From positions 20,795,968 to 20,859,967 of the forward strand of contig NC_036456.1 in assembly GCF_002775205.1 (NCBI RefSeq): 64,000 bases of DNA, read 5' to 3'. The notes beneath the pieces are model-generated. The model worked only from the letters and a program-made list of their open reading frames with translations, was not told the origin of the DNA and searched no databases. Origin of the DNA: Xiphophorus maculatus. Its lineage: Eukaryota > Chordata > Actinopteri > Cyprinodontiformes > Poeciliidae. The position numbers and the translations under genes were made by a program. Of the stretch, positions 13,253 to 25,300 are shown in pieces; within the stretch, counting starts at the first letter, position 1; every line of letters begins with the position of its first letter.

Positions 13253-14117
13253 TGACGTCATCTAAGCCCCGCCCCCTCAGAACAGGAAGTGCTATTTTTT
13301 TCCTTGGAAACTTTCATCTATGGCTCTCTTGACCTAATCAAGGTGATTCTGTGTTGGATGACAGATAGGAAGTTGGTCTCGCTTGCTTTAAAGTGCCAAG
13401 AGTTTTCAATGGCGGCAACGCCGTTCGTATACGTTTGCCTCTACATTCCACATATTTTGACCGAGCTGCATCAAACTTGGCCTGAGTGATCCTGGAGGCT
13501 TGCCCGTCAATCCTACGTCATCACATTATGACGTCATCTAAGCCCCGCCCCCTCGGAACCGGAAGTGCCGTTTTTTTCCTTGGAAAGCTCTGTTTATGGC
13601 TCTCTTGACCTAATCAAGTTGATTCTGTGTTGGATGACAGATAGGAAGTTGATCTCACTTGCTTTAAAGTGCCAAGAGTGTTCAATGGCGGCAACGCCGT
13701 TCGTATACGTTTGCCTCTACATTCCACATATTTTGACCGAGCTGCATCAAACTTGGCCTGAGTGATCCTGGAGGCTTGCCCGTCAATCCTACGTCATCAC
13801 ATTATGACGTCATCTAAGCCCCGCCCCCTCGGAACCGGAAGTGCCGTTTTTTTCCTTGGAAAGCTCTGTTTATGGCTCTTTTGACCTAATCAAGATGATT
13901 CGGATGATAAACTCTGTCAATGCTTGCTGCTGGCTGAACCGTGTAGGCGTGGCCAAATGGCGAATATCAGTCCCTCGCCATATGCATACGTTTGGCTCTT
14001 ATTCACGCATAGATCATCCGATTGGCGCCAAACTGGATATGTATGACCTTTGTTCACCTCTAAAGAGCCCAACGAGGTTGAAATGTAATTTGGCTCCACT
14101 GCGCCCCCTAAGTTAAT
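13253..14117 (+). repeat. Three tandem 276-bp monomers
   Basis: CRE octamers at 13253, 13529 and 13805. The first monomer carries the GAAACTTTCATCTATGG variant, the last the AAATGGCGAATATCAG segment. Confidence 0.85.
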
Positions 14118-15342
14118 ACATCGGCCGTATCTCCTCGACGCATCGACCGATCTGCACCAGATTTTTCGACAGTCGTCGGGGAGCGCCGCCGAACGCATTC
14201 ATGCCTGTCGCCCGGTGGACGGGCGTGGAAAATGCGCGACAGCTTCTGCGGCGGCTGGCGGGCGGCGGTGCTGGAAACTGCGGCGGAGCTTCCGCGGTGG
14301 GGAGCGGGCTGCGGCTCTGGAAACCGCGCGAGAGCTTCTGCGGTGGCTGGAACCCCCGCGGTGGCCAATAGGCCGGAGCGGCGCTTGCTGCGAGGGCCGC
14401 CCGAGGCTGCTTGCAGCTTTAATTATTATTATTATTACGATTCTTCCCACCTCTTCGTGTGCCTTTTTGGGGGCTTTATCATATTCAAAAACTCACCAAA
14501 CTTGGCGGTCGCAACTAGAAAATTTAAAAATTTTGAATTTTAAGGTTGTCGCAAAAATCGCAAAAAAAATTGCTGAACGGCAGCAACTAGCAATTTTCTG
14601 TTGACACAATGGTATGAACGTACTTCATCGTAGAGACATGAAATTTGGTACACTTGTAGAGCTCACCAAAAGACTCAGAACTTACATTTAATGTTATAAG
14701 CCAACTATCACAGAAAGTCGGCCATTTTGTATTGAACGTCCATTTTTTACCTCGATTTTGACGTTTACAGCCTTCGTATTTGATCGAACTCCTCCTAGGG
14801 ATTTCGATTGATCGACTTCAAACTTGGTCAGTCTGATCATAAGGCATGTCTGATTTAAAGTTATCAAATTGGTGAGTTTTGGAGCATGTTGAAGGGGGGT
14901 TAGCAGGGGTCAAAGTTCACCTACTCGCCATGAAACACGAAACTCTTATATTTCCTATACAAAAGCACATAGAGGGACCAAACTTTCAGTGATTGATCGG
15001 CATCGGGTGCCCTACAATACCATATGGTCAAATGATGACATCACTTAGGCCACGCCCCCTGAGAACAGGAAGTGTCATGTTTTACTGTGAACGGTCGCTC
15101 TCTTAGCCCTTTGACCTAATCAACATGAAACTGTGTCCAGACACAGAAGACATGTTGGTGTGTTGAGGATTCCAACCCCGACCGGCTTTGAGATAGCAGC
15201 TGGGCGTGGCGGCGTGGCGAAGTGACCTGTAACGCCGATGCCATACGTTTGCTTCTAGATTCCACATGTTTCGACCGAGCTGCATCAAACTTGGCCTGAG
15301 TGATCCTGGAGGCTTGCCCGTCAATCCTAAGTCATCACATTA

Positions 15343-16207
15343 TGACGTCATCTAAGCCCCGCCCCCTGGGAACCGGAAGTGCCGTTTTTTTCCTTGGAAA
15401 GCTCTGTTTATGGCTCTCTTGACCTAATCAAGTTGATTCTGTGTTGGATGACAGATAGGAAGTTGATCTCGCTTGCTTTAAAGTGCCAAGAGTTTTCAAT
15501 GGCGGCAACGCCGTTCGTATACGTTTGCCTCTACATTCCACATATTTTGACCGAGCTGCATCAAACTTGGCCTGAGTGATCCTGGAGGCTTGCCCGTCAA
15601 TCCTAAGTCATCACATTATGACGTCATCTAAGCCCCGCCCCCTCGGAACCGGAAGTGCCGTTTTTTTCCTTGGAAAGCTCTGTTTATGGCTCTCTTGACC
15701 TAATCAAGGTGATTCTGTGTTGGATGACAGATAGGAAGTTGGTCTCGCTTGCTTTAAAGTGCCAAGTGTTTTCAATGGCGGCAACGCCGTTCGTATACGT
15801 TTGCCTCTACATTCCACATATTTTGACCGAGCTGCATCAAACTTGGCCTGAGTGATCCTGGTGGTATGCCCGTCGATCCTACGTCATCACATTATGACGT
15901 CATCTAAGCCCCGCCCCCTCACAACAGGAAGTGCCATTTTTTTCCTTGGAAAGCTCTGTTTATGGCTCTCTTGACCTAATCACGATGATTCGGATGATAA
16001 ACTCTGTCAATGCTCGCTGCTGGCTGAACCGTGTGGGCGTGGCCAAACGGCGAATATCAGTCCCTCGCCATATGCATACGTTTGGCTCTAATTCACGCAT
16101 GGATCATCCGATTGGCGCCAAACTGGATATGTATGACCTTTGTTCACCTCTAAAGAGCCCAACGGGTTTGAGATGTAATTTGACTCCACTGCGCCCCCTA
16201 AGTTAAT
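15343..16207 (+). repeat. Three tandem 276-bp monomers (copy of the 11167 block)
   Basis: CRE octamers at 15343, 15619 and 15895. Nearly identical to the block 4,177 bp upstream, including the GC-rich block that follows. Confidence 0.85.
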
Positions 16208-16512
16208 ACATCGGCCGTATCTCCTCGACGCATCGACCGATCTGCGCCAGATTTTTCGACAGCCGTCGGGGAGCGCCGCCGAACGCACTAACACCTGTCG
16301 CCCGGTGGACGGGCGTGGAAAATGCGCGACAGCTTCTGCGGCGGCTGGCGGGCGGCGGTGCTGGAAACTGCGGCGGAGCTTCTGCGGTGGGGAGCGGGCT
16401 GCGGCTCTGGAAAACGTGCGAGAGTTTCTGCGGTGGCTGGAACCCCCGCGGTGGCCAATAGGCCGGAGCGGCGCTTGCTGCGAGGGCCGCCCGAGGCTGC
16501 TTGCAGCTTTAA

Positions 16513-18295
16513 TTATAATTGTTACCTGTGAGGGTTAAATATTACATTAAATGAATGCAGGTTGTAGTGAAGAGGTGGCAGAACTCTGAAAATCCCTGGT
16601 TTTGATGTCAGACATTTTTATTAGGCCTGTGCAGTAAAGGTCACGGATCCTGGCCACCAGAACTTTGACCTGTGTGATCCTGGCGATTTGAGGGCCAAAA
16701 GTTTTATTTAAAATGAGATGAGAGATGAAGGAAACATTAAAAACCTTGTTCAACCCACAGTCAGAATCATTCATTAACTGTTTATCCATTTACTGAACGG
16801 CTCCAGGTGGTTTACATATTTTAATGACAAACAGTCTTCTAGGTCAAATACAAAAAATACATTAGATTTTCTCCGTCAGCGATGGAAGCTGTGAAGCTGT
16901 GAGGCAGTAAATACTCTGGATGCAGAGAAATGCACGCTGCTGCCCCCTGCAGTCACAGAGTATGATGGTGACAGAATCAGGTGCAACACCTGCAGCGTAA
17001 ACCGCAGCAACTTCCTGCTCTTGTTCCCTCGCAGTCTGCAGGCAGAAACTGTTGCTGTGGTTCCTGCTCTTCCTCTACGTTTCTTTTACAGGTCGGTCTG
17101 CGGTTGAAACCATCCTGAGGTTAATGTTGAGTTTTGTTTCACTTCTAGGAAGTTACTGATGATTTGAGCCATTAGTGAGGAAACTTTTATAAAGCACTGT
17201 GGAGCCCTGCTAGTCTCGCGGTAATTAGTATCCAAAATGTTTATTAAAACCAAAATTACAATATTAATCAAATCGTTCATATCTGCATTCACTTCAGTTG
17301 ATTTAGTGTGACGTCATGAATCAGCTTTCTAAACGGAGAAAGCTGCACAGTTTCAGAAAGATTCATGTTCATTCCAGGCTGTCCGTGTTAACTTGCTGCG
17401 TCAGGGAAGTGAGTTTATAAAGTGCTAATAACAATTATAAATATTAATCTGAACCCACAGTAACTGTTTTAAACAGAAGCCTGTCATTAGGTGTTATTTA
17501 GCAGAACTCGTCAAAGAGTTACCTGGACCGGTGAAAAGACCAGTTATGGTTCTGAGTGATGAGAAATTAGAGAAATCAGAATATTTCTCAGTTTTCATCA
17601 TTTGTTCTGGACATTTAAAGCTCTGAACGTTGTGAGTGAAAACAAACATAAAAATATAAACTGCTGCTGCGGTTCTGATTTGGGACCTGCAACAAGCAGT
17701 TAGTGGAGCATCAGAGGAGACCCAACAGAACCAGGATGGTTCTCTAGGACCAGTTAGAGAAGCAGACTGGAACCAGTGAGACTCAGAGGTTCAACTGGAA
17801 TAATATTTAATAAGATTGATGTTAGCCTTGGACTTTAGGCCTTTTTCTTCTCAGATTTATTTTCCACAAAGCAGCTCCTGCTCTCACATCTGACAATAAC
17901 ATAAAACCAAGAAGGAACTTCTCAGGTCAGGCTGGTTCTGATCCAGTTCTGATGGAGAGAGCTGCTCTCTCTATCAGCCTGAGTTCATCCAATCAGAGCG
18001 CAGGAAAGAGGCCAGCAGGTCACCTGACCCACTGATGACGAGGCCTTTATTAAATAAATCACAAACTGGATCAACAGGAATGAAGCTATGAGGAAACTGA
18101 AGCTCCTCGCCTTTCCTCAGAACTGAACTGGACCCAACAGAACCGGTTCAGCAGAACCCGAAGCAGCCAATCAGCTGAGAGTCCAGGGCCACTGGGAGGA
18201 TCTCTGGTTCCAGTTCAGACGGTGATCTGGTGACAGAGGAGAGCAGCTGATGAAGAAAACCTCTCAGTTTGTTCTGGTTTCTCTCTGAGAGGAAG

Positions 18296-18298
<3 letters not shown>
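16513..18298. other. Unique intergenic / upstream sequence
   Basis: No repeat-array sequence and no convincing exon. It is moderately AT-rich and ends at the signal-peptide exon at 18299, so it should hold the promoter and 5' untranslated region of the Ig receptor locus, but I can name no promoter element. Confidence 0.5.
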
Positions 18299-18328
<30 letters not shown>

Positions 18329-18341
18329 GTCCTCCTGCTCG
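18299..18341 (+). CDS. Signal-peptide exon with ten Met codons
   Basis: ATG repeated ten times, then GTC CTC CTG CTC G and a GTAAGG donor. With the next exon this gives ten Met, then VLLLVSQHALC, a plausible hydrophobic signal peptide. The phase 1 end fits the phase 1 start of Ig1 (G + TT = Val). The upstream ATG at 18249 hits an in-frame TGA just before the repeat. The true start within the run cannot be told. Confidence 0.6.
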
Positions 18342-19306
18342 GTAAGGCCACCTTCCTCTCTCTGCTCCTCATCCTCTCTGGAAGCTGCTGATCAGCTGGT
18401 GATCACAATGACTGATTATTGATTTAACTTTAACAAAGACTTGAATAATAAATAATCATCTTTGGATGTTTTTCCTCATAAAGTCGCTTCATAACGTAAA
18501 GATGTTGAAGTGAAGCTAAAATGAAGCTCTGTGGTTGTTGGGTCGACTCTGATCTGGATCATAAAACCAACATAAAGCTGCATGACAGGAGGAAATGTTT
18601 GGGGGCGGGGCATCAACAGGAAGTGTTTGGGGGCGGGGCATCAACAGGAAGTGTTTGGGGGCGGGGCATCAACAGGAAGTGTTTGGGGGCGGGGCATCAA
18701 AAGGAAATGTTTGGGGGCGGGGCATCAACAGGAAATGTTTGGGGGCGGGGCATCAACAGGAAGTGTTTGGGGGCGGGGCATCAACAGGAAGTGTTTGGGG
18801 CGGGGCATCAACAGGAAATGTTTGGGGCGGGGCATCAAAAGGAAATGTTTGGGGGCGGGGCATCAACAGGAAATGTTTGGGGGCGGGGCATCAACAGGAA
18901 GTGTTTGGGGGCGGGGCATCAACAGGAAGTGTTTGGGGGCGGGGCATCAACAGGAAGTGTTTGGGGGCGGGGCATCAACAGATGAACCATAAAGACAGAG
19001 AGCAGAGATTAATAACTAAACCAGCCTGTTCTATGTGGACGGCTTATTTATAAAAATGTTTTTATGAAGAGGGTGAAGGAGGCTCAGTCACATTATTATT
19101 CTCTGTATTAATAAACTCCAGTAAGGGCTGAACAGTGGTGCAGTGGGTAGAGCTGTTGCCTTGCAGCAAGAAGGTTCTGGGTTCGATTCCCAGGGTCTTT
19201 CTGCACAGAGTCTGCATGTTCTCCCTGTGCATGCTGGGTTCTCTCCGGTTCTCCGGTTTCCTCCCAGAAACACGACTGTCAGGTTAACTGGTTCCTCTGA
19301 TTTCTC

Positions 19307-19342
<36 letters not shown>

Positions 19343-22300
19343 TCTGTGTTGCCCTGCGATGGACTGGCATCGCCAGTTTAACAGAAGTTGTTTTTTAGAG
19401 GGAAAATAAAAAAGAACAATGTTATAAAAACAATAGAAATATTATTTGTTGTTCCACCATGGAGACATTTCTGTGTAACAGCAGCAAAGTAACAATATAT
19501 ATATATATAAAATATATAAAACAGAATAAATAATAAAAAGGTTAAAATGCCAACATAAATACTGTGCAGTTATTAAAAATAAAAGCTGCACTATGTTCAA
19601 CATTCGTAAAAATCTTTAATTAAAAATGTGCAAGATGTGAATGTTTGAACATGAAAACAATTTCTAATAAGAGACGATAAAAACGATGCAGCAACTGTAA
19701 AGAGTTGAGAAGGATTGAAGTTCAGAAAAACCATTTTGTGATATGATGTTGAACCGATAATTAACTGATTCTGCCAGTTTTTGTTTTAAAAGTTTAAAAT
19801 ATGAGTTTTTAATAATAATATAGTTTTTGTCTGTAAACGTCTTCAGGAGAAATGAAAGGTTCTGACACATCGGCGTTGTTGGGGTCAGATCGTCGTCCTG
19901 ACTGAACCCAGGAGGTTTTCACCTCTGACCTCATCCAGCTGCGTCCAGCTGACTCTCTGCTTGACTCGTCTCTGCGCTTTGTCCTCAGTTTCCCAGCATG
20001 CCCTGTGTGGGGTGGTAGAGGTCACCGTGGGGTCGCAGTCTGTCCTGCTGCCCTGTCATTACTCTGGCATCGTACCTGAAGAGCCCGTCGTCACCTGGAC
20101 CACTGGGGACGTGGGTCCCGCCTGCGTCCACCTGAGACGGGAGCAGGACGACCTGAGGACGCAGCATGAGCGGTACCGGGGCCGGACACGCATGGCGCCC
20201 GGGGCGCTGGACTCTGGCGACTTCAGCTTGACCCTGAGTGACCCCCGATCCGCCGACCAAGGTACCTACACCTGCAGCCTGAGCGACGGGAGAGGACGCC
20301 GCACACTCAGGGTCAGTCAGCTTAGGGTCAGAGGTGAGCAGGGTGAGCTCCAGGTCAAAGGTCACCAGGTCTCTAAGCTGGCCTAGTGAGAGGTGATCAT
20401 GTGATCTCCCCAGACGACCAGGTGGAGGTGAAGACGGTGGAAGGAGCCGATTCTGTGGTCCTGCCCTGCAGAATGCCGCCTGATCTGCCCGGCGACAGCA
20501 GAGTGGAGTGGACCCGCTCAGAACCAGAACCTCTGCTGGTCCACGTGTTCCAGAACACGAGCCGACCCGGAACCAGGCAGGATGACCTTTACTGCAGCCG
20601 CACCCACATGAAGCAGGACCTGCTGCGGACCGGCGACCTCAGCCTGACCCTGAGGTTCCCCACCGCCTGGGACAGGGGGCGCTACGTCTGCACCGTGTAC
20701 CGCGGCGAGGACGTCCTGAGCCGGGCTGTGGTACTGCAGCACGTCACAGGTCAGAGGTCAACCTTATTCTGTTCTGATTGATACAGAAACTCAACATAAA
20801 CCTTGAATAAAGTTTTACTTTTGGGCCGAATATAGATCCAGTTTTCTGTGAACCTCTCAGGGTTAGGGTCAGGGTTAGGGTCAGGGTCAGGGTTAGGGTC
20901 AGGGTTAGGGTTAGGAAAAAAGGTTTTAGCCTGCTCCCTAAAGGGAACAGGAGCTGCGCGGTCCGTCCTTCTCCATGTCCCATCAAAGTGCGTGCGGGTA
21001 GGGGGACGCTGTTTGCGTTTCCTCCCATACCGCACCACCTGCCACTCGTTCTCTTGCCACATTTCCGTTATGTTTCCCGTTAGGCTTTATTACTTAAAAA
21101 ATATATGTGAACTATAATTATTTGTTTATATATAATCTGTATTTATGTTATTATTATTTTTATGTTCTAATTAGTTATAATTATTTTTTTATTGTCTTTA
21201 TTATTTTTTTTTTTATTGTCTTTAGTATTTTTTTAGGAAAAAGAAGAAAAAAGAAAAAATGAAAAAAAATGAAAAAAATTGAAAAAATAAAAAAATTTTT
21301 GTTTTACAAAATTAAATGAATTTATTAAATAAATGTGTGCCAATCGCAACGTTTCGACTTTTTAATGAGTCTTCATCAGGCAAAGGCACACAAGAAGACT
21401 GTTCTGTGTTAATGTTCGTCTCTGTCTCGCTGTTGCTCACAAAATGCCACTCAAAACCCTAACCCCTAGCCACTTGAAAAGGTCACAGAAAGGTCACGCA
21501 GTGTGAAACTGTAACGCATTCAGTTCTGCATGATGTTTGTCTCGTGTCTCTGCAGAACAGTTCCCCCTGCAGGCTAAAGTTCTGCTGGTTCTCCCGGTTC
21601 TCCTGCTCGCTGCTCTCTTTGCCTCTGGCGCTCTTCTCTATTATTTTCGACACTACATCCTGTCAGGTGAGTCTGTCCTGCAACCAAACCACAAACTCAG
21701 CCAGTCGGTCGATGCCAAAGAAATGTGAAGCCCGAACCCAGTTTTCAGTTCTGTAGTGAGTCGGACAGAAAGTCCTCGGCCGGTCCGAGCCTCAGGGCGG
21801 CTGCTGATGCTGTGCTCCGTTTTCCTCCCAGTCTACACGGTGAAGGTGGATGCAGGGGCGGAGTCTGTCCTGCTGCCCTGCAAATCCAGAGTCCGTCTGC
21901 CCGAAGACGCCAAGGTGGACTGGAGGACCAGCACCAACCTGAAGGTTCACGTGTATCTACAGGGTTGTGATCGGTCGGAGGAGCAGCACCGGGCTTACCG
22001 CAACCGGACCCGGATAAACCAAGACCCGCTGAAAACCGGGGACCTGAGTCTGACGCTGCAGCGCCCCCTAGATGTGGACGGAGACACCTACACCTGCATT
22101 GTCTGCAGCGGAGAGGGACACATCCTGCTGAAGAAGGATGTGAAGCTTCGTGTCAGAGGTACAGGAACACTTTCAGGCGTCCGACCCAGAAATGCTCCAC
22201 CGGCAGGAAACCCCGAGGTTCATCCTGACCGGTTAATGGGTTAGTTAGTGGGTTGGTTGGAAATACAAACAGCTGGTTTTGTAAAGTCCATTTCAACCTT

Positions 22301-25300
22301 TTTCTTTAAAGGTCTTTGGCATTAGAGCCGGATCGTAAAGAGAAACTGATTCCACAACCCAAAGTTTAAACCCAGGATCCTCTGATTCCACATCTACAAT
22401 CTAACTGGCTCAGGTTGTAACAGGAAGCAAGATTAGTTACCATGACGACACAGATGGTGCACAGCTCTACATTATGATGTCACCAGGTGACGTCACCCAG
22501 TTCTATAGCACCCAGTTCTACATTAACCAGTTCTACATCAACCAGTTCTACATTAACCAGTTCTACATCAACCAGTTCTACATTAACCAGTTCTATATCA
22601 CCCAGTTCTATATTAACCAGTTCTATATCATCCAGTTCTACATTAACCAGTTGTACATCAACCAGTTCTACATTAACCAGTTCTACATCAACCAGTTCTA
22701 TATCATCCAGTTCTATATCATCCAGTTCTACATTAACCAGTTGTACATCAACCAGTTCTACATTAACCAGTTCTACATCAACCAGTTCTATATCAACCAG
22801 TTCTACATCAACCAGTTCTACATTAACCAGTTCTACATCAACCAGTTCTATATCAACCAGTTCTACATTAACCAGTTCTATATCAACCAGTTCTATATCA
22901 ACCAGTTCTATATCAACCAGTTCTACATTAACCAGTTCTACATCAACCAGTTCTATATCAACCAGTTCTACATTAACCAGTTCTACATCAACCAGTTCTA
23001 TATCAACCAGTTCTATATCAACCAGTTCTACATCACCCAGTTCTACATTAACCAGTTCTATATCACCCAGTTCTATATCAACCAGTTCTACATCAACCAG
23101 TTCTATATCAACCAGTTCTACATCAACCAGTTCTACATTAACCAGTTCTATATCACCCAGTTCTATATCAACCAGTTCTACATCAACCAGTTCTATATCA
23201 ACCAGTTCTACATCAACCAGTTCTACATCACCCAGTTCTACATTAACCAGTTCTATATTAACCAGTTCTATATCACCCAGTTCTACATTAACCATTTCTA
23301 TATCACCCAGTTCTATATCACCCAGTTCTACATCACCCAGTTCTACATTAACCAGTTCTATATCATCCAGTTCTACATTAACCAGTTCTATATCATCCAG
23401 TTCTACATTAACCAGTTCTATATCATCCAGTTCTACAGTCCTTCATTGAGAGAAGAGATTTTAAAACCAGATGTAGTTTCACTAAACTACCATCTCCTGC
23501 TGGTTCTGGTTCTGGTTCTGCTCTGCATCCAGAACCAAACATGGAGAAGCAGCTTTCAGCTTCTATGCATCATGAGTCTGGAACAAACTTCCAGAAAACT
23601 GTAAAACAGTTGAAACACTGAGGTCCTTTAAAACCAGCTGGTTTAGAAACATCGACCAACATATTGATGACTGTGATGATGTCACTGTGATTTAACCAAT
23701 TTCTATAGAAACACATTAAACTCCATCATCTGCTGAAAACAATAACATCACATTCCATAATGCCAATATTAAATGTTTCAGAGTTTTTCTGTCCTGATGA
23801 AACATGTTGGTTAAAAACCAGAAAACTACCAACCTGCCTGTTTCTCTGGCAGAATTTCAGTCTTTACCGTCTTCATCATGTCCTCAGAGCTGCTGCTGTC
23901 TGTCCAACTCACCTGGTCCTCTGGTGTCTCTCAGTCCCACAGGTGGAGGTGGAACCAGGGGCGGAGTCTGTCCTGCTGCCCTGCAGAACCACAGAGAATC
24001 TGGATGGAGCCGTTAAGGTGGAGTGGAGGGACAGATTTAACTGGACGGTCCATGTGTATCAGGACGGTTCTGATCAGCCTGCAGATCAACACCGGCTCTA
24101 CAGAACCAGAACCAAGATGGATGAAAACCCGCTGAGGACTGGAGACCTCAGTCTGACTCTCAGATGGCCCAGTGATGGAGACAGTAACACCTTCACCTGC
24201 AGCGCCTCCAACAGGAAGGGAGAAAAACTGATGGAGAAACAAGTGAAGCTGCAGGTCACTGGTGAGTTAAATCTGATATCATTTCAGAGGATTAACTGGT
24301 TATTGTCTAGATGTAACTAGTTCTTATGGACCTGGTAACAAACAATATCAAACTCCTACATTTCATGCGGCTGGTTCAGGTTTGGACCAACAGCAACAAT
24401 AATCTGTGTTTTGGAGAAACGTCTGAACAGCTGATATTGTTTTTAATCGGCTGATTTAGGTCAATAATATGTACAATATGTTCAGTTTAATAAAATATGT
24501 TCAGTTTAATAAAATATGTTCAGTTTAATAAAATATGTTCAGTTTAATAAAATATGTTCAGTTTAATCAAATATGTTCAGTTTAATAAAATATGTTCAGT
24601 TTAATCAAATATGTTCAGTTTAATCAAATATGTTCAGTTTAATTCCCACCAATAGTTGTTTGCCAACAACCTCGAGATGAAGAGCTGCTTCATACGACAC
24701 TGAGCCAATGTAGTGATGTAGTGACAGTGCGTTCTGCTCGTCACGCTTCTGTTCCCATGGTGCAAAAGGAGATCTAATCGATTCATTGGCTTTTCTGAAT
24801 TGATATTAACCTTCTTCCTGATGCTGCCTTCTTCCTGACGCTGCCTTCTTCCTGACTGCCTTCTTCCTGACGCTGCCTTCTTCCTGATGCTGCCTTCGTC
24901 CTGACACTGCCTTCTTCCTGATGCTGCCTTCTTCCTGACTGCCTTCTTCCTGATGCTGCCTTCTTCCTGACTGCCTTCTTCCTGACGCTGCCTTCTTCCT
25001 GACTGCCTTCTTCCTGACGCTGCCTTCTTCCTGACGCTGCCTTCGTCCTGACGCTGCCTTCTTCCTGATGCTGCCTACTTCCTGACGCTGCCTTCTTCCT
25101 GACTGCCTTCTTCCTGACTGCCTTCTTCCTGACGCTGCCTTCTTCCTGATGCTGCCTTCGTCCTGACACTGCCTTCTTCCTGATGCTGCCTTCTTCCTGA
25201 CTGCCTTCTTCCTGACGCTGCCTTCTTCCTGACTGCCTTCTTCCTGACGCTGCCTTCGTCCTGACGCTGCCTTCTTCCTGATGCTGCCTTCTTCCTGACG

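Larger units (their letters stand above)
1..16512 (+). repeat. Complex satellite-like tandem array (276-bp monomers in 2.1-3.5 kb units)
   Basis: The first 16.5 kb is one repeat family. A unit starts at a TTA tract and the motif CCTTTTTGGGGGCTTTATC. It continues through an AT-rich part (a GGAAGTCGGCCATTTTG motif, then GGGGTCAAAGTTCACC), one to three 276-bp monomers and a GC-rich block ending CTGCTTGCAGCTTTAATTA. Unit starts lie near 1109, 3195, 5812, 8874, 12353 and 14443, so intervals are about 2.1, 2.6, 3.1, 3.5 and 2.1 kb. The array stops abruptly at about 16512, after a GC-rich block. No intact gene or transposase was found in it; the short open frames simply recur with the monomers. It could be a satellite or a nest of one non-autonomous element family. 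Confidence 0.85.

Noticed and set aside
18521-19053. Three overlapping 136-154-codon frames rich in Gly
   Set aside because: A 28-bp repeat without stop codons opens all three frames; it is intronic.
19124-19200. tRNA gene
   Set aside because: A and B boxes are present but belong to a SINE; the cloverleaf is not conserved.
22474-23604. 376-codon plus frame and 271-codon minus frame
   Set aside because: Translation of the 15-bp minisatellite.
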